A stretch of DNA of 45,473 nt from contig JABJNB010000045.1 of NCBI GenBank assembly GCA_018659145.1, forward strand, positions 1-45,473, given 5' to 3'. Both the position numbers and the translations under genes were made by a program. Positions 7,963 to 16,437 of this stretch are shown here, one piece after another; position 1 is the first letter of the stretch; the number at the start of each line of letters is the position of its first letter. Source of the stretch: Rickettsiales bacterium (GTDB lineage Bacteria > Pseudomonadota > Alphaproteobacteria > Rickettsiales > JABIRX01). Under the pieces are notes generated by a model. The model ran no database searches. It was not told where the DNA came from and worked only from the letters and a program-made list of their open reading frames with translations.

Positions 7963-9801
7963 CTATAATGTCGTTTTTCTACCTGATGAGTAATTAGAAC
8001 TAGCATCATCATTACCTTTAGTAAAGTCTTTCGATGTAAGTAACGATTTAATCTCATCACCGTTTAAGGTTTCATACTTCAGCAAGGCTTCCGCCAATTT
8101 ACTCAAATCCTTTTTATGTTTCTTTAATAAAGTTTGAGCAGTCTGATAACCAAGCATCACAATTCTTTTAACCTCTTCATCAATTAAATTTGCCTTATCC
8201 ATTGAAATGAACTCTTGATTTGATGCCTCATGCAGAATCGGGCCAATTGCATCACTCATACCCCATTTAGTAACCATAGATTTAGCAACTTTGGTAGCCT
8301 GCTCGATATCTGAAGAGGCACCAGACGTCACTTTGTCATAACCAAATGTCATTTCCTCAGCTACCCTACCACCCATAGCAACAGCAATATCAGCATTTAA
8401 CTTTTCACGTGTCATAGAATATCTATCATCTTCCGGCAAGCGCATAACCATACCAAGAGATCTACCCCTTGGAATGATAGTTGCTTTATGAATTGGATCA
8501 GAGGCAGGCAATATAAAAGCTAGAATAGCGTGACCTGACTCATGATATGCTGTTAACTTCTTTTCCTCATCCTTCATCACCATAGACTTACGCTCCGCTC
8601 CCATCATAACCTTGTCTTTAGCATGCTCAAAATCTCGCATAGTAACTAATTTCTTATTAAAGCGTGCTGCATATAATGCAGCCTCATTAATAATATTGGC
8701 CAAATCAGCACCAACAAAACCCGGTGTTCCCTTGGCTATAACACGCAAATCAACATCTCCTGCCATCGGAACATTCTTAGTATGAACCTTTAATATTTGA
8801 GCTCGCCCGTTAATATCTGGACTCGGGACTGTAATTTGACGATCAAAACGCCCAGGTCTAAGCAAAGCCTTATCTAAAACATCTGGGCGATTAGTTGCCG
8901 CTATCACAATAATATTTTGATTTTCTTGAAAACCATCCATCTCAACTAACAGCTGATTAAGTGTTTGCTCCCTCTCATCATTACCACCACCAACTCCGGC
9001 ACCTCTATGCCTACCAACGGCATCAATTTCATCAATGAAAATAATGCATGGTGCATGTTTCTTAGCTTGCTCAAATAGGTCTCTCACTCTTGAGGCTCCA
9101 ACACCCACAAACATTTCAACAAAATCAGAACCTGATATGCTAAAGAATGGTACTTTTGCCTCACCCGCAATAGCCTTGGCTAATAGAGTCTTACCAGTAC
9201 CGGGACTACCGATAAGCAAGCAACCTTTCGGTATCTTACCACCTAATTTGTTAAACTTTAATGGATCGCGCAAGAAATCTACAATTTCTGATAACTCTTC
9301 CCTAGCCTCATCAATACCAGCTACATCTTTAAAACGAGTTTTGATATCTTTATCCATTAACATATTTGCCTTAGACTTAGCAAAGCTCAATGGATTACCC
9401 GAGCCTTTACCTACTTTTTTGAGCAAATATATCCAAACAATTACTATAACTATTAACGGTAGCCATGAAATTAATGCTGCAAGTAGAGAGTTTTTTACCG
9501 CAGAGTCTCTGCTAACTTTTATCACCACATTTGAATCTTTTAAATCCTTAATTAAATCAGGATAATTCGGCAGATTAGTATAAAATTCTTGGCCCGTTTT
9601 TAATGCTCCAGTTAACAAACCTTCATCAATTACAACAGCCAAAACATTACCCGACTCCACTTGATTTAAGAAACCAGAGAAATCTAGCTCAGTACTGTGC
9701 TCAGTACTAGGTGAGAATGCGTTTATTAATAAAAAAAATAATGTAAAAACTGCAAGCCAGGTCAAGAAATTCTTGTTGTTGTTATTCATCTTTTTCTTCA
9801 T
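7963..9801 (-). CDS. ftsH: ATP-dependent zinc metalloprotease FtsH
   Basis: Membrane-anchored AAA+ protease degrading misassembled membrane proteins and short-lived regulators. 612 residues: membrane helix about 13-29, periplasmic domain, second helix about 107-127, Walker A GSPGTGKT (198-205), Walker [13 protein letters not shown], second region of homology [20 protein letters not shown] (301-320), zinc site HESGH (420-424) and the [10 protein letters not shown] segment bearing the third ligand. It is complete. The second N-terminal Met follows four codons later, so the exact start is uncertain by a few residues. Its regulators hflK and hflC are nearby on the other strand. Confidence 0.98.
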   Translation of the reverse strand: MKKKMNNNNKNFLTWLAVFTLFFLLINAFSPSTEHSTELDFSGFLNQVESGNVLAVVIDEGLLTGALKTGQEFYTNLPNYPDLIKDLKDSNVVIKVSRDSAVKNSLLAALISWLPLIVIVIVWIYLLKKVGKGSGNPLSFAKSKANMLMDKDIKTRFKDVAGIDEAREELSEIVDFLRDPLKFNKLGGKIPKGCLLIGSPGTGKTLLAKAIAGEAKVPFFSISGSDFVEMFVGVGASRVRDLFEQAKKHAPCIIFIDEIDAVGRHRGAGVGGGNDEREQTLNQLLVEMDGFQENQNIIVIAATNRPDVLDKALLRPGRFDRQITVPSPDINGRAQILKVHTKNVPMAGDVDLRVIAKGTPGFVGADLANIINEAALYAARFNKKLVTMRDFEHAKDKVMMGAERKSMVMKDEEKKLTAYHESGHAILAFILPASDPIHKATIIPRGRSLGMVMRLPEDDRYSMTREKLNADIAVAMGGRVAEEMTFGYDKVTSGASSDIEQATKVAKSMVTKWGMSDAIGPILHEASNQEFISMDKANLIDEEVKRIVMLGYQTAQTLLKKHKKDLSKLAEALLKYETLNGDEIKSLLTSKDFTKGNDDASSNYSSGRKTTL

Positions 9802-9924
9802 TTGTCTAAATACATATTTAATTCATTAACGCCCCCGACCTTACTTTTATAAACTCTAGTTACAATCACAAATTTATAATAATTTCATTTTATTTTAAAG
9901 ACATCAATGTAAGGGAGGATTCGT

Positions 9925-10120
9925 CAGGTTATGTCACAATATAATTGGACAAGAGTTTTTCGATAAAGATTTTGGATTTTATGAAATATTTTTGCACGAA
10001 TAGCCGAAGCTATTCAAAAAAACGAGACGCAAAACTTTATGTCTCAGCGGAATATAAATCCAGAACTGAGAATCCATCACTCTAGCAGCCGCGCCTATGG
10101 GATGTCTTTACAATTATATA
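9925..10120. repeat. MITE-like repeat B, copy 1
   Basis: Most of the 319-base gap between serB and ftsH. The left end CAGGTTATGTCACAATATAA and the following AAGAGTTTTTCGATAAAGAT match the left part of the copy at 43969. The core GATTTTGGATTTT...TTTTTGCACGAATAGCC...AAGCTATTC is shared, in looser form, with repeat A. The right end seems to run to the serB stop codon. A small hairpin-like GAGAC...GTCTC lies inside at about 10023-10044. The rest of the gap, 9802-9924, should hold the ftsH promoter, but no clear one was seen. Confidence 0.6.
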
Positions 10121-10999
10121 CTAAGCCGGGATTACCATTCCTAAAATAAATAAAATGGCTGTAAAATCTGAATGACAAATATTAAATCTTACTTTTGCTG
10201 CGATGAGGGGCTTGGCCTTGTAGCCAACTGAAAAAGGAACTTTAGTTAAGAATGGCAAATCATTTGCGCCATCACCAATTGCTATGACTTGATCTTTAGC
10301 CAAGCTCCCCTCACGCATTAACTTTTGCAAAATCTCAGCCTTGCTATCTGATGAAAAGATTGGCGGCTTGACCTTGCCAGTTAAAATGCCATTAGTAAAA
10401 ATTAATTCATTCGCATAAAAATCATCAAACCCACTATCTTCCGCCACTCTTTGGCAAAAATAAGTAAACCCTCCTGATACTATGATTAATTTTGCGCCCA
10501 TAGCCTTTAATTTTTGAGCGGTTTGCTTGACACCAGAATGAAGGGTTATACGCTCATCATAAATAGCAGATAATTGATTTTCACGAACACCTTCTAAAAG
10601 CGCCACCCTTTGCACCAGCGATCCTTCAAACAACATATCACCTTCCATCGCTTCCTTAGTCATTGCAGCAATTTGATCATATTTTCCAACAGAGCGCGCA
10701 ATTTCATCAATACATTCATTTTCAATCAAGGTTCCATCCATATCAGAAAGTAGTAATTTTTTTTGCGAGCGAAAGCCCTCATTTAAGAAGAATACATCTA
10801 TCTCAAATCCTGCCAAAAAATTTGATAATTTCCGCTCCAACTCAATCGACAAATGCGGGCAAGGGATATCATAAGCTCGACCCAATTGTAATTGCTTTAC
10901 GCTCGAGAGCTCTATTTTTAAAATGTCACAGATTTTACCAATAATCCCCGCATCTAGAATAATTTTATTAGATGCAACAATTGTAACGATGTTATTCAT
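10121..10999 (-). CDS. serB: Phosphoserine phosphatase
   Basis: HAD-superfamily enzyme releasing serine from phosphoserine. 292 residues. Catalytic motif I SDMDGTLIE (nucleophile D86, acid/base D88), motif II VSGGF (S175), motif III Lys at about K220 and motif IV GDGAND (242-247) are all present. An N-terminal region of about 75 residues precedes the catalytic domain, as in E. coli-type SerB. No serA or serC is in the window, so whether serine is made de novo cannot be judged; glyA at 37.6 kb is the nearest serine/glycine gene. Repeat B1 abuts the stop codon and may contribute the last codons. Confidence 0.93.
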   Translation of the reverse strand: MNNIVTIVASNKIILDAGIIGKICDILKIELSSVKQLQLGRAYDIPCPHLSIELERKLSNFLAGFEIDVFFLNEGFRSQKKLLLSDMDGTLIENECIDEIARSVGKYDQIAAMTKEAMEGDMLFEGSLVQRVALLEGVRENQLSAIYDERITLHSGVKQTAQKLKAMGAKLIIVSGGFTYFCQRVAEDSGFDDFYANELIFTNGILTGKVKPPIFSSDSKAEILQKLMREGSLAKDQVIAIGDGANDLPFLTKVPFSVGYKAKPLIAAKVRFNICHSDFTAILFILGMVIPA

Positions 11000-11073
11000 A
11001 AGTGCTCGAATTTAGTATTAGACAAATTAGAAGATTGTAACTATATGTTTCCTCTGAACAATTAAAGCAAAAA

Positions 11074-11730
11074 ATGAAATTTTTTATTGATACAGCTAAC
11101 ATTGATGAAATCAAAGAATTGAATCAATATGGCATTTTAGACGGTGTCACCACCAACCCATCCCTAATCGCAAAATCTGGTAGAGACTTTTTAGAAGTAA
11201 TAGCAGAAATCTGCAAAATTGTAAAAGGTCCTGTTAGCGCTGAAGTTGTTGCAACCGAGTCTAGTGCTATGCTAAAAGAAGCTGCTAAGTTAGCGGCCAT
11301 AGCAGATAATGTGGTTATAAAATTACCCATGACCTTAGATGGTTTAAAAGCTTGTCATAAACTAACTCAGGATAACATTAAAACCAACGTCACTTTATGC
11401 TTCTCAGCTGCCCAAGCTTTACTTGCCGCTAAAGCCGGAGCAACATATGTATCGCCATTTATCGGCAGATTAGATGATATTAGCTATAATGGCTTAAATC
11501 TAATTGCTGAAATCAGAATGATATTTGATAATTATCCAAATCTGGACACAGAGATTCTAGCAGCTTCAATTAGACATCCTATTCATTTACTTGAATCAGC
11601 AAAATTAGGTGCTGATGTTGCAACCATTCCTGCCAAAGTAATTCAACAATTAATTAAGCATCCTTTGACAGATTCAGGTCTTGCAGTATTTCAATCTGAT
11701 TGGGAAAAAACAGGGCAAAAAATAACGTAA
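11074..11730 (+). CDS. tal: Transaldolase / fructose-6-phosphate aldolase family (short form)
   Basis: 218-residue TalC/FSA-type class I aldolase, shorter than classical TalB. The barrel start [27 protein letters not shown], and VIKLPMT with the Schiff-base Lys (K83) are visible, then [32 protein letters not shown]. It links the pentose pathway with fructose-6-phosphate; with tkt and rpiB in this window a transaldolase role fits better than an aldolase one, but the short family contains both. It is followed 23 bases later by xerC, an arrangement also known in other alphaproteobacteria (fsa/tal next to xerC). Confidence 0.93.
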   Translation: MKFFIDTANIDEIKELNQYGILDGVTTNPSLIAKSGRDFLEVIAEICKIVKGPVSAEVVATESSAMLKEAAKLAAIADNVVIKLPMTLDGLKACHKLTQDNIKTNVTLCFSAAQALLAAKAGATYVSPFIGRLDDISYNGLNLIAEIRMIFDNYPNLDTEILAASIRHPIHLLESAKLGADVATIPAKVIQQLIKHPLTDSGLAVFQSDWEKTGQKIT

Positions 11731-11752
11731 ATAATTACAGCGATATCTATTT

Positions 11753-12688
11753 ATGAAGCAGAGCGAGGATAAGCAAAAGCATTCTAGCAATTATCAAAGT
11801 GAGTTTCTTAACTACATCACCATTTATAAAGGCTATTCCGAGAAGACCAAAATATCTTATCGGAATGACCTTAATTTATTTACCAATTTTTTAATAATCT
11901 ATAAAAACACTACTATCACTAAACAAATATTTAGGGATTTGGAAGTAACAGATTTTCGTAGTTTTTTTAGTTACCTCGCACAGAAAAAGAAATTAAGCCC
12001 AACATCAAGATCCAGAGCTTTATCATCACTGAGGAGTTTTTACAAATATCTAAAAAAACGTGATATCGTCCAAGACTCCCCTATATTTGTATTATCCTTT
12101 CCCAAAATAGACAACCTATGCCCTAGGGCCATATCACAAAATGATACTAAACGCATTATCGAATATTTAGAAATGCGAAATAATGATTGGATCGATATTC
12201 GTAATAAAACTTTATTCATTCTTACATACGCATCCGGTGTTAGGATTAGCGAATTAATTGGCCTAACACAAAGTAATATTCACGCTGAATATATTCGCAT
12301 TATCGGAAAAGGTAATAAAGAGCGCATCATCCCATTAATTCCAGCAGCTGGAACAATGATAAAGCTACATTTGGAAAATCAACCTTTTGCCATAAAAAAG
12401 AATGATACTATTTTTCGCGGTGTAAAAGGAGGTAGTCTCAATCCCAGAATATTCCAACGCATTATTCAAACAATAAGATATGATTTAAACTTACCTGAAA
12501 ACTTCACACCTCACAGTATCAGGCATAGTTTTGCTACTCACTTACTTGAAAACGATGCTAATCTCCGTCAAGTCCAAAGTCTACTAGGTCACGAGTCAAT
12601 TAGCTCAACTCAAAAATATTTAAAAATAAGTAAGAAGCATTTGCTAGAACAATTTCAAAAATACCAATCTTTCGAAAAAGACACTTGA
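11753..12688 (+). CDS. xerC: Tyrosine recombinase XerC-type
   Basis: 311 residues with an N-terminal SAM-like DNA-binding domain (about 15-105) and a C-terminal catalytic domain. Active-site residues are all present: R164 (SGVRISEL), K186 (GKGNKERIIPL), H254 and R257 (HSIRHSFATHLL), H280 (LGHESISS) and nucleophile Y289. Length and motifs fit the chromosome-dimer resolvases rather than phage integrases. Position next to the transaldolase, as in other alphaproteobacteria, favours XerC over XerD; this is inferred from context, and XerD is not excluded. No dif-like site was recognised in the window. The 109-base gap to hflK holds nothing obvious. Confidence 0.88.
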   Translation: MKQSEDKQKHSSNYQSEFLNYITIYKGYSEKTKISYRNDLNLFTNFLIIYKNTTITKQIFRDLEVTDFRSFFSYLAQKKKLSPTSRSRALSSLRSFYKYLKKRDIVQDSPIFVLSFPKIDNLCPRAISQNDTKRIIEYLEMRNNDWIDIRNKTLFILTYASGVRISELIGLTQSNIHAEYIRIIGKGNKERIIPLIPAAGTMIKLHLENQPFAIKKNDTIFRGVKGGSLNPRIFQRIIQTIRYDLNLPENFTPHSIRHSFATHLLENDANLRQVQSLLGHESISSTQKYLKISKKHLLEQFQKYQSFEKDT

Positions 12689-12797
12689 AAAGTAAAGTTT
12701 TTGGGCTTTAGTGATCTGGTATTGTAAATCTCAAGTATCTTAAAACATAAGAAGCTCGTAAATACTAAATAATTTAATAAGTTAATTAAATAAATAA

Positions 12798-13901
12798 ATG
12801 TTAAAATCTTTAGCAAATTTTACGGATAATCCGTGGGGCGATAATAACAGCGGCAATGGCAGTAGTGGTGGAAAATCTACAAAAGGATCCGCATCAAATA
12901 ATGTCCTTGAAATCGAAAAACTTCTAAATAAATATAAGAAGAATTTTTCTGGAGGCAAAGGTGGTCAAACACCAAATAGTCCAAAATCAATTTTTAGTAT
13001 AATTTTAATTGTTATAGCGCTGTATTTCTCTACTGGATTTTTTACAATCCAACCTGAAGAAGAAGGTGTAGTTTTACTTTTTGGAAAATTTAGCCGAGTA
13101 ACAGCTCCTGGTCTACATTACCATCTACCAACTCCATTTGAGAAACTAATCAAAGTTAAAGTTACCCAAATTAATTCTATAGAAATTGGCTATCGTAATC
13201 TTGGTGGTGACAGAATTTCATCCAGGAATGAAGAAAGCATAATGCTAACGGGTGATGAAAATATTGTTGATATTAATTTTGAAGTCCAATGGCAGATCAA
13301 AAATGCTTATAACTTCTTGTTTAAAATTAGAGATTATTCAGCAGGAGCTACAGTAAAAAGTGCTGCTGAATCTGTTATGCGAGAAGTAATTGGGAAATCA
13401 AAAATTGCTTATGTTTTATCTGACGGAAGAGCGAATATTGAACTTGAAGCCAAAACTTCATTACAGAAAATCTTAGACTCCTATGAATCAGGTATTGAAA
13501 TTGCTAGATTGCAATTATTAAAAGCTGACCCTCCAATAGAAGTTATTGACGCATTTAGAGATGTTCAAACAGCGAAGGCAGATAAAGAAAAAGTAATCAA
13601 CCAAGCCGAAGCGTATAGAAACGACATCTTGCCAAGGGCTCGTGGTGAAGCTCAACAACTTATCGAAGAAGCTCTTGGTTACAAGGAAAGTGTTGTAGCT
13701 GATGCAACAGGAAAAGCAGATCGATTTGAGGAAGTCTACTCAGAGTATCGTAAAGCTAGGGAAGTTACTAAAAAAAGAATTTTCCTACAAACGATGGAAG
13801 AATTATTACAATCTTCTAACGTGACCATTATTGATGGCTCGCTTTCTAAGACTGGTATGGTTCCTTACTTACCACTTACAAACACACAAAATAAAAAATA
13901 G
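12798..13901 (+). CDS. hflK: FtsH modulator HflK
   Basis: SPFH/band-7 membrane protein that with HflC forms a large cage around FtsH and restrains its activity. 367 residues: a Gly/Asn/Ser-rich cytosolic N-terminus beginning NFTDNPWG, one membrane helix at about 68-86, then the SPFH domain starting FTIQPEEEGVVLLFGKF, and a C-terminal helical region with AEAYRNDILPRARGEA. The N-terminal W-G motif is typical of HflK. HflC follows 9 bases downstream and a DegP-like gene after that, the usual alphaproteobacterial order. Confidence 0.96.
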   Translation: MLKSLANFTDNPWGDNNSGNGSSGGKSTKGSASNNVLEIEKLLNKYKKNFSGGKGGQTPNSPKSIFSIILIVIALYFSTGFFTIQPEEEGVVLLFGKFSRVTAPGLHYHLPTPFEKLIKVKVTQINSIEIGYRNLGGDRISSRNEESIMLTGDENIVDINFEVQWQIKNAYNFLFKIRDYSAGATVKSAAESVMREVIGKSKIAYVLSDGRANIELEAKTSLQKILDSYESGIEIARLQLLKADPPIEVIDAFRDVQTAKADKEKVINQAEAYRNDILPRARGEAQQLIEEALGYKESVVADATGKADRFEEVYSEYRKAREVTKKRIFLQTMEELLQSSNVTIIDGSLSKTGMVPYLPLTNTQNKK

Positions 13902-13910
13902 GTAAACAGA

Positions 13911-14780
13911 ATGAAAAAATTACTCCTAATTATTACTGTTGCTCTAGTTACAATAATAGTACCCCAGTCACTATATATATTAGACCAAACTGAGCAAAGT
14001 GTCGTACTACGTTTTGGTGAAGCCGTAGATTTTGAAGATAAACCAGGCTTAAAATATAAGTTACCTTTTGTAGATGATGTAATTTTCTTTGATAATAGAA
14101 TACTAGATTTAAACGCTGATCCTAAAGAAGTAATTTCATCAGATCAAAAAAGATTGATCGTTGATGCTTTTGCAAAATACAAAATTATTGATCCACTTAA
14201 ATTTGTTCAAACCGTAAAAAGTGAGCGAATGGCGAGAAGTAAATTAAACTCTATTTTGGAATCAAGTATCAGACAAGTCCTTGGAGAAGAGCAATTAAAT
14301 GTAGTTTTACAAGAAGGAAAAAGAGAAGCTGTTATGTCCAAAATTCAATCGAATGTTAATACTGAAGCTTTATCATTTGGTATTGAAGTTGTTGATGTTC
14401 GGATAATGCGTGCTGATTTGCCGGCAAAAAACAGCCAAGCTATTTTCTATAGAATGCAAAGTGAACGTGAAAAAGAAGCTAGAGAATTTAGAGCTGAAGG
14501 TTCAGAAGAAGCACAAAAAATCACTGCTAAAGCTGAGCGAGATAAATTAATCACCGTGGCTAATGCTAAAAGAGACGCAGATATTATAAAAGGTCAAGCG
14601 GATGCTAAAGCCAGTAATATTTTTGCCAAAGCATATGGTAAAGATATAGATTTTTATGAATTTTATAAATCAATGGAATCTTATAAAAACTCTATCGCGA
14701 ATAATAATACAAATTTATACCTATCTCCAAATAGTGAGTTCTTTAAATATTTTGGCAATCTTAATCAAGATAATAGATAA
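13911..14780 (+). CDS. hflC: FtsH modulator HflC
   Basis: 289-residue partner of HflK. N-terminal membrane anchor (about 3-21), SPFH domain starting LDQTEQSVVLRFGE, and a long charged helix with SEREKEAREFRAEGSEEAQKI, the coiled-coil part of the cage. The C-terminus has FAKAYGKDIDFYEFYKSMESY, typical of HflC. It sits between hflK and the DegP gene with gaps of 9 and 5 bases, so all three should be one transcript dealing with envelope protein quality control. Complete, nothing unusual. Confidence 0.96.
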   Translation: MKKLLLIITVALVTIIVPQSLYILDQTEQSVVLRFGEAVDFEDKPGLKYKLPFVDDVIFFDNRILDLNADPKEVISSDQKRLIVDAFAKYKIIDPLKFVQTVKSERMARSKLNSILESSIRQVLGEEQLNVVLQEGKREAVMSKIQSNVNTEALSFGIEVVDVRIMRADLPAKNSQAIFYRMQSEREKEAREFRAEGSEEAQKITAKAERDKLITVANAKRDADIIKGQADAKASNIFAKAYGKDIDFYEFYKSMESYKNSIANNNTNLYLSPNSEFFKYFGNLNQDNR

Positions 14781-14785
14781 GTTGT

Positions 14786-16231
14786 ATGTTAAAAAATTAT
14801 TTAATAATAATCACTTTATTAATTAATTCATTTTTTATTCAATCAGCAAATGGAGCATCAAAGCAACATATCTCATTTGCCAATACCGTGGAAGAATTAA
14901 CGCCCACTGTAGTAAATATCTCAACTTCACAAAAAGTAGGTAACCAGGTATTAAACGATTTGCTGGCCCAGATACCAAAAGGTTCAGCTTTTGAAGGTGT
15001 TTTTAAAGATTTACTAAAGAAACAAACCCCTGAAGAAAAACCAAATTCTACCCTTGGGTCAGGATTTATTATCTCCGAAGATGGCTATATTGTTACTAAT
15101 AATCATGTTATTGGCGATGCTAGTAAAATTGAAATAACACTCTCCAGTGGTAAAACTGCTGCCGCAGAAATTATTGGACGAGATAAAAAAACTGATATTG
15201 CACTTATCAAAGTTAATGTAGTAGAAAAACTAAAACCAGTAAAATTTGGTGATTCAGATAAAATCCGTCCTGGTGATTGGGTAATCGCTGTAGGTAATCC
15301 TTTTGGACTTGGCGGCAGTGTGACAGCTGGGATAATCTCAGCTAGAGGCAGAGAAATTTCAGGGTCTGGTATTGTTGAATATTTCCAAACTGACACAGCT
15401 ATTAACCGTGGTAATTCTGGCGGCCCTATGTTTAATGATAGTGGCGAGTTAGTTGGTATCGCAACAGCCATATTTACCACAGGTGGTGGTAATATTGGTA
15501 TTGGCTTTGCTATTCCATCAAACACAGCGAAATCAGTTATATCTCAATTGAAGGATCATGGTAGCGTAACTCGAGGCTGGCTAGGTGTTCACGTTCAGGA
15601 TATTACAGACGATATGGCTGAAGCCTTAGATCTACAAAAGGGCAGAGGTGCATATGTAGTTCATGTAGCTCCAAACAGTCCCGCAGAAAAAGCTGGTCTT
15701 GAAATTGATGATATAATAATTGAGTTTGATAATAAGGCAGTTGAAAAAACTAGCCAATTACCAAGAATTGTTGGTAATACTACTGTTAATAAAAAAGTTA
15801 CCATAACAATTCTGCGTAAGGCTAATAAAAAAACAACCAAGAAGAAATTAAACGTAATTGTAAAAAAACTAGGTGCACAAATATCATCAAAGAAGGCACC
15901 TAGCAAAGATGTAGATCCTAATAAGAAAAATAACTCCTTGTTAGGATTACACTTGGTAGAATTATCTAAAATCAAAGATTACTATGAATATTCAGAAAAT
16001 ATTGATGGCTTGATTATTCTATCAATTAATGCTGATTCAACTTCTAGTAAATCTGGTCTACAGACTGGAGACTTAGTTCAGAAAGCTAATCAAACTCAAA
16101 TCCATTCAGTCACAGATTTGCAAGACTTAATCCAATCTACGCAACTTAACAATAAAGAGAATATCTTACTCACAATTAAACGTGGAGCTAATGCCACCCT
16201 GATTCTAACTGTGAAGATTCCTAAGGATTAA
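14786..16231 (+). CDS. degP: DegP/HtrA-family periplasmic serine protease
   Basis: Envelope protease and chaperone, 481 residues. Signal peptide (about 1-23), trypsin-like domain with H107 (TNNHVIG), D137 (KTDIALIKV) and S211 (GNSGGPM), first PDZ domain from about 245 (RGWLGVHVQDI) and second PDZ after a Lys-rich linker at about 345-390 (LLGLHLVELSKI). Cell location would be periplasmic. It closes the hflK-hflC-degP run. The choice among DegP, DegQ and DegS names cannot be settled by eye; two PDZ domains exclude a DegS type. Two hairpins in the 206-base spacer after it may end transcription. Confidence 0.95.
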   Translation: MLKNYLIIITLLINSFFIQSANGASKQHISFANTVEELTPTVVNISTSQKVGNQVLNDLLAQIPKGSAFEGVFKDLLKKQTPEEKPNSTLGSGFIISEDGYIVTNNHVIGDASKIEITLSSGKTAAAEIIGRDKKTDIALIKVNVVEKLKPVKFGDSDKIRPGDWVIAVGNPFGLGGSVTAGIISARGREISGSGIVEYFQTDTAINRGNSGGPMFNDSGELVGIATAIFTTGGGNIGIGFAIPSNTAKSVISQLKDHGSVTRGWLGVHVQDITDDMAEALDLQKGRGAYVVHVAPNSPAEKAGLEIDDIIIEFDNKAVEKTSQLPRIVGNTTVNKKVTITILRKANKKTTKKKLNVIVKKLGAQISSKKAPSKDVDPNKKNNSLLGLHLVELSKIKDYYEYSENIDGLIILSINADSTSSKSGLQTGDLVQKANQTQIHSVTDLQDLIQSTQLNNKENILLTIKRGANATLILTVKIPKD

Positions 16232-16289
16232 GATTCACAAGTACAGCTAAAGTCTACGCTACAACTATTCTATATTTTTCAATTATGTA

Positions 16290-16311
16290 GAGACGCATCA
16301 TCATACGTCTC
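16290..16311. other. Short hairpin between convergent genes
   Basis: GAGACG at 16290-16295 and CGTCTC at 16306-16311 form a 6-bp perfect stem with a 10-base loop. It uses the same GAGACG word as the hairpin at 16405. No T-run follows, so terminator function is uncertain. Confidence 0.4.
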
Positions 16312-16404
16312 GCGCACAAGCAAAAAACAAATAATGAATACAAATCGAAACACTCCAATATCCCAAATATCCCGATGATAACTATGTATTTGTATTGACC
16401 ACCT

Positions 16405-16430
16405 TAGAGACGCAAGGTTTTGTGTCTCTA
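16405..16430. terminator. Hairpin between convergent degP and subtilase genes
   Basis: TAGAGACGCAA (16405-16415) pairs with TTGTGTCTCTA (16420-16430), an 11-bp stem with one mismatch or wobble and a 4-base loop. ATATTTTTA follows on the plus strand. It lies between genes transcribed towards each other, 8 bases from the subtilase stop, which suits a bidirectional terminator. It could equally be part of a short repeat, because similar GAGACGCAA...TGTCTC sequence is found inside repeat B1. Confidence 0.5.
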
Positions 16431-16437
16431 CATATTT

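Noticed and set aside
11753..12688. Tyrosine recombinase as integrase of a genomic island
   Set aside because: Length, motifs and the transaldolase neighbour fit housekeeping XerC; there is no adjacent tRNA, attachment repeat or cargo.
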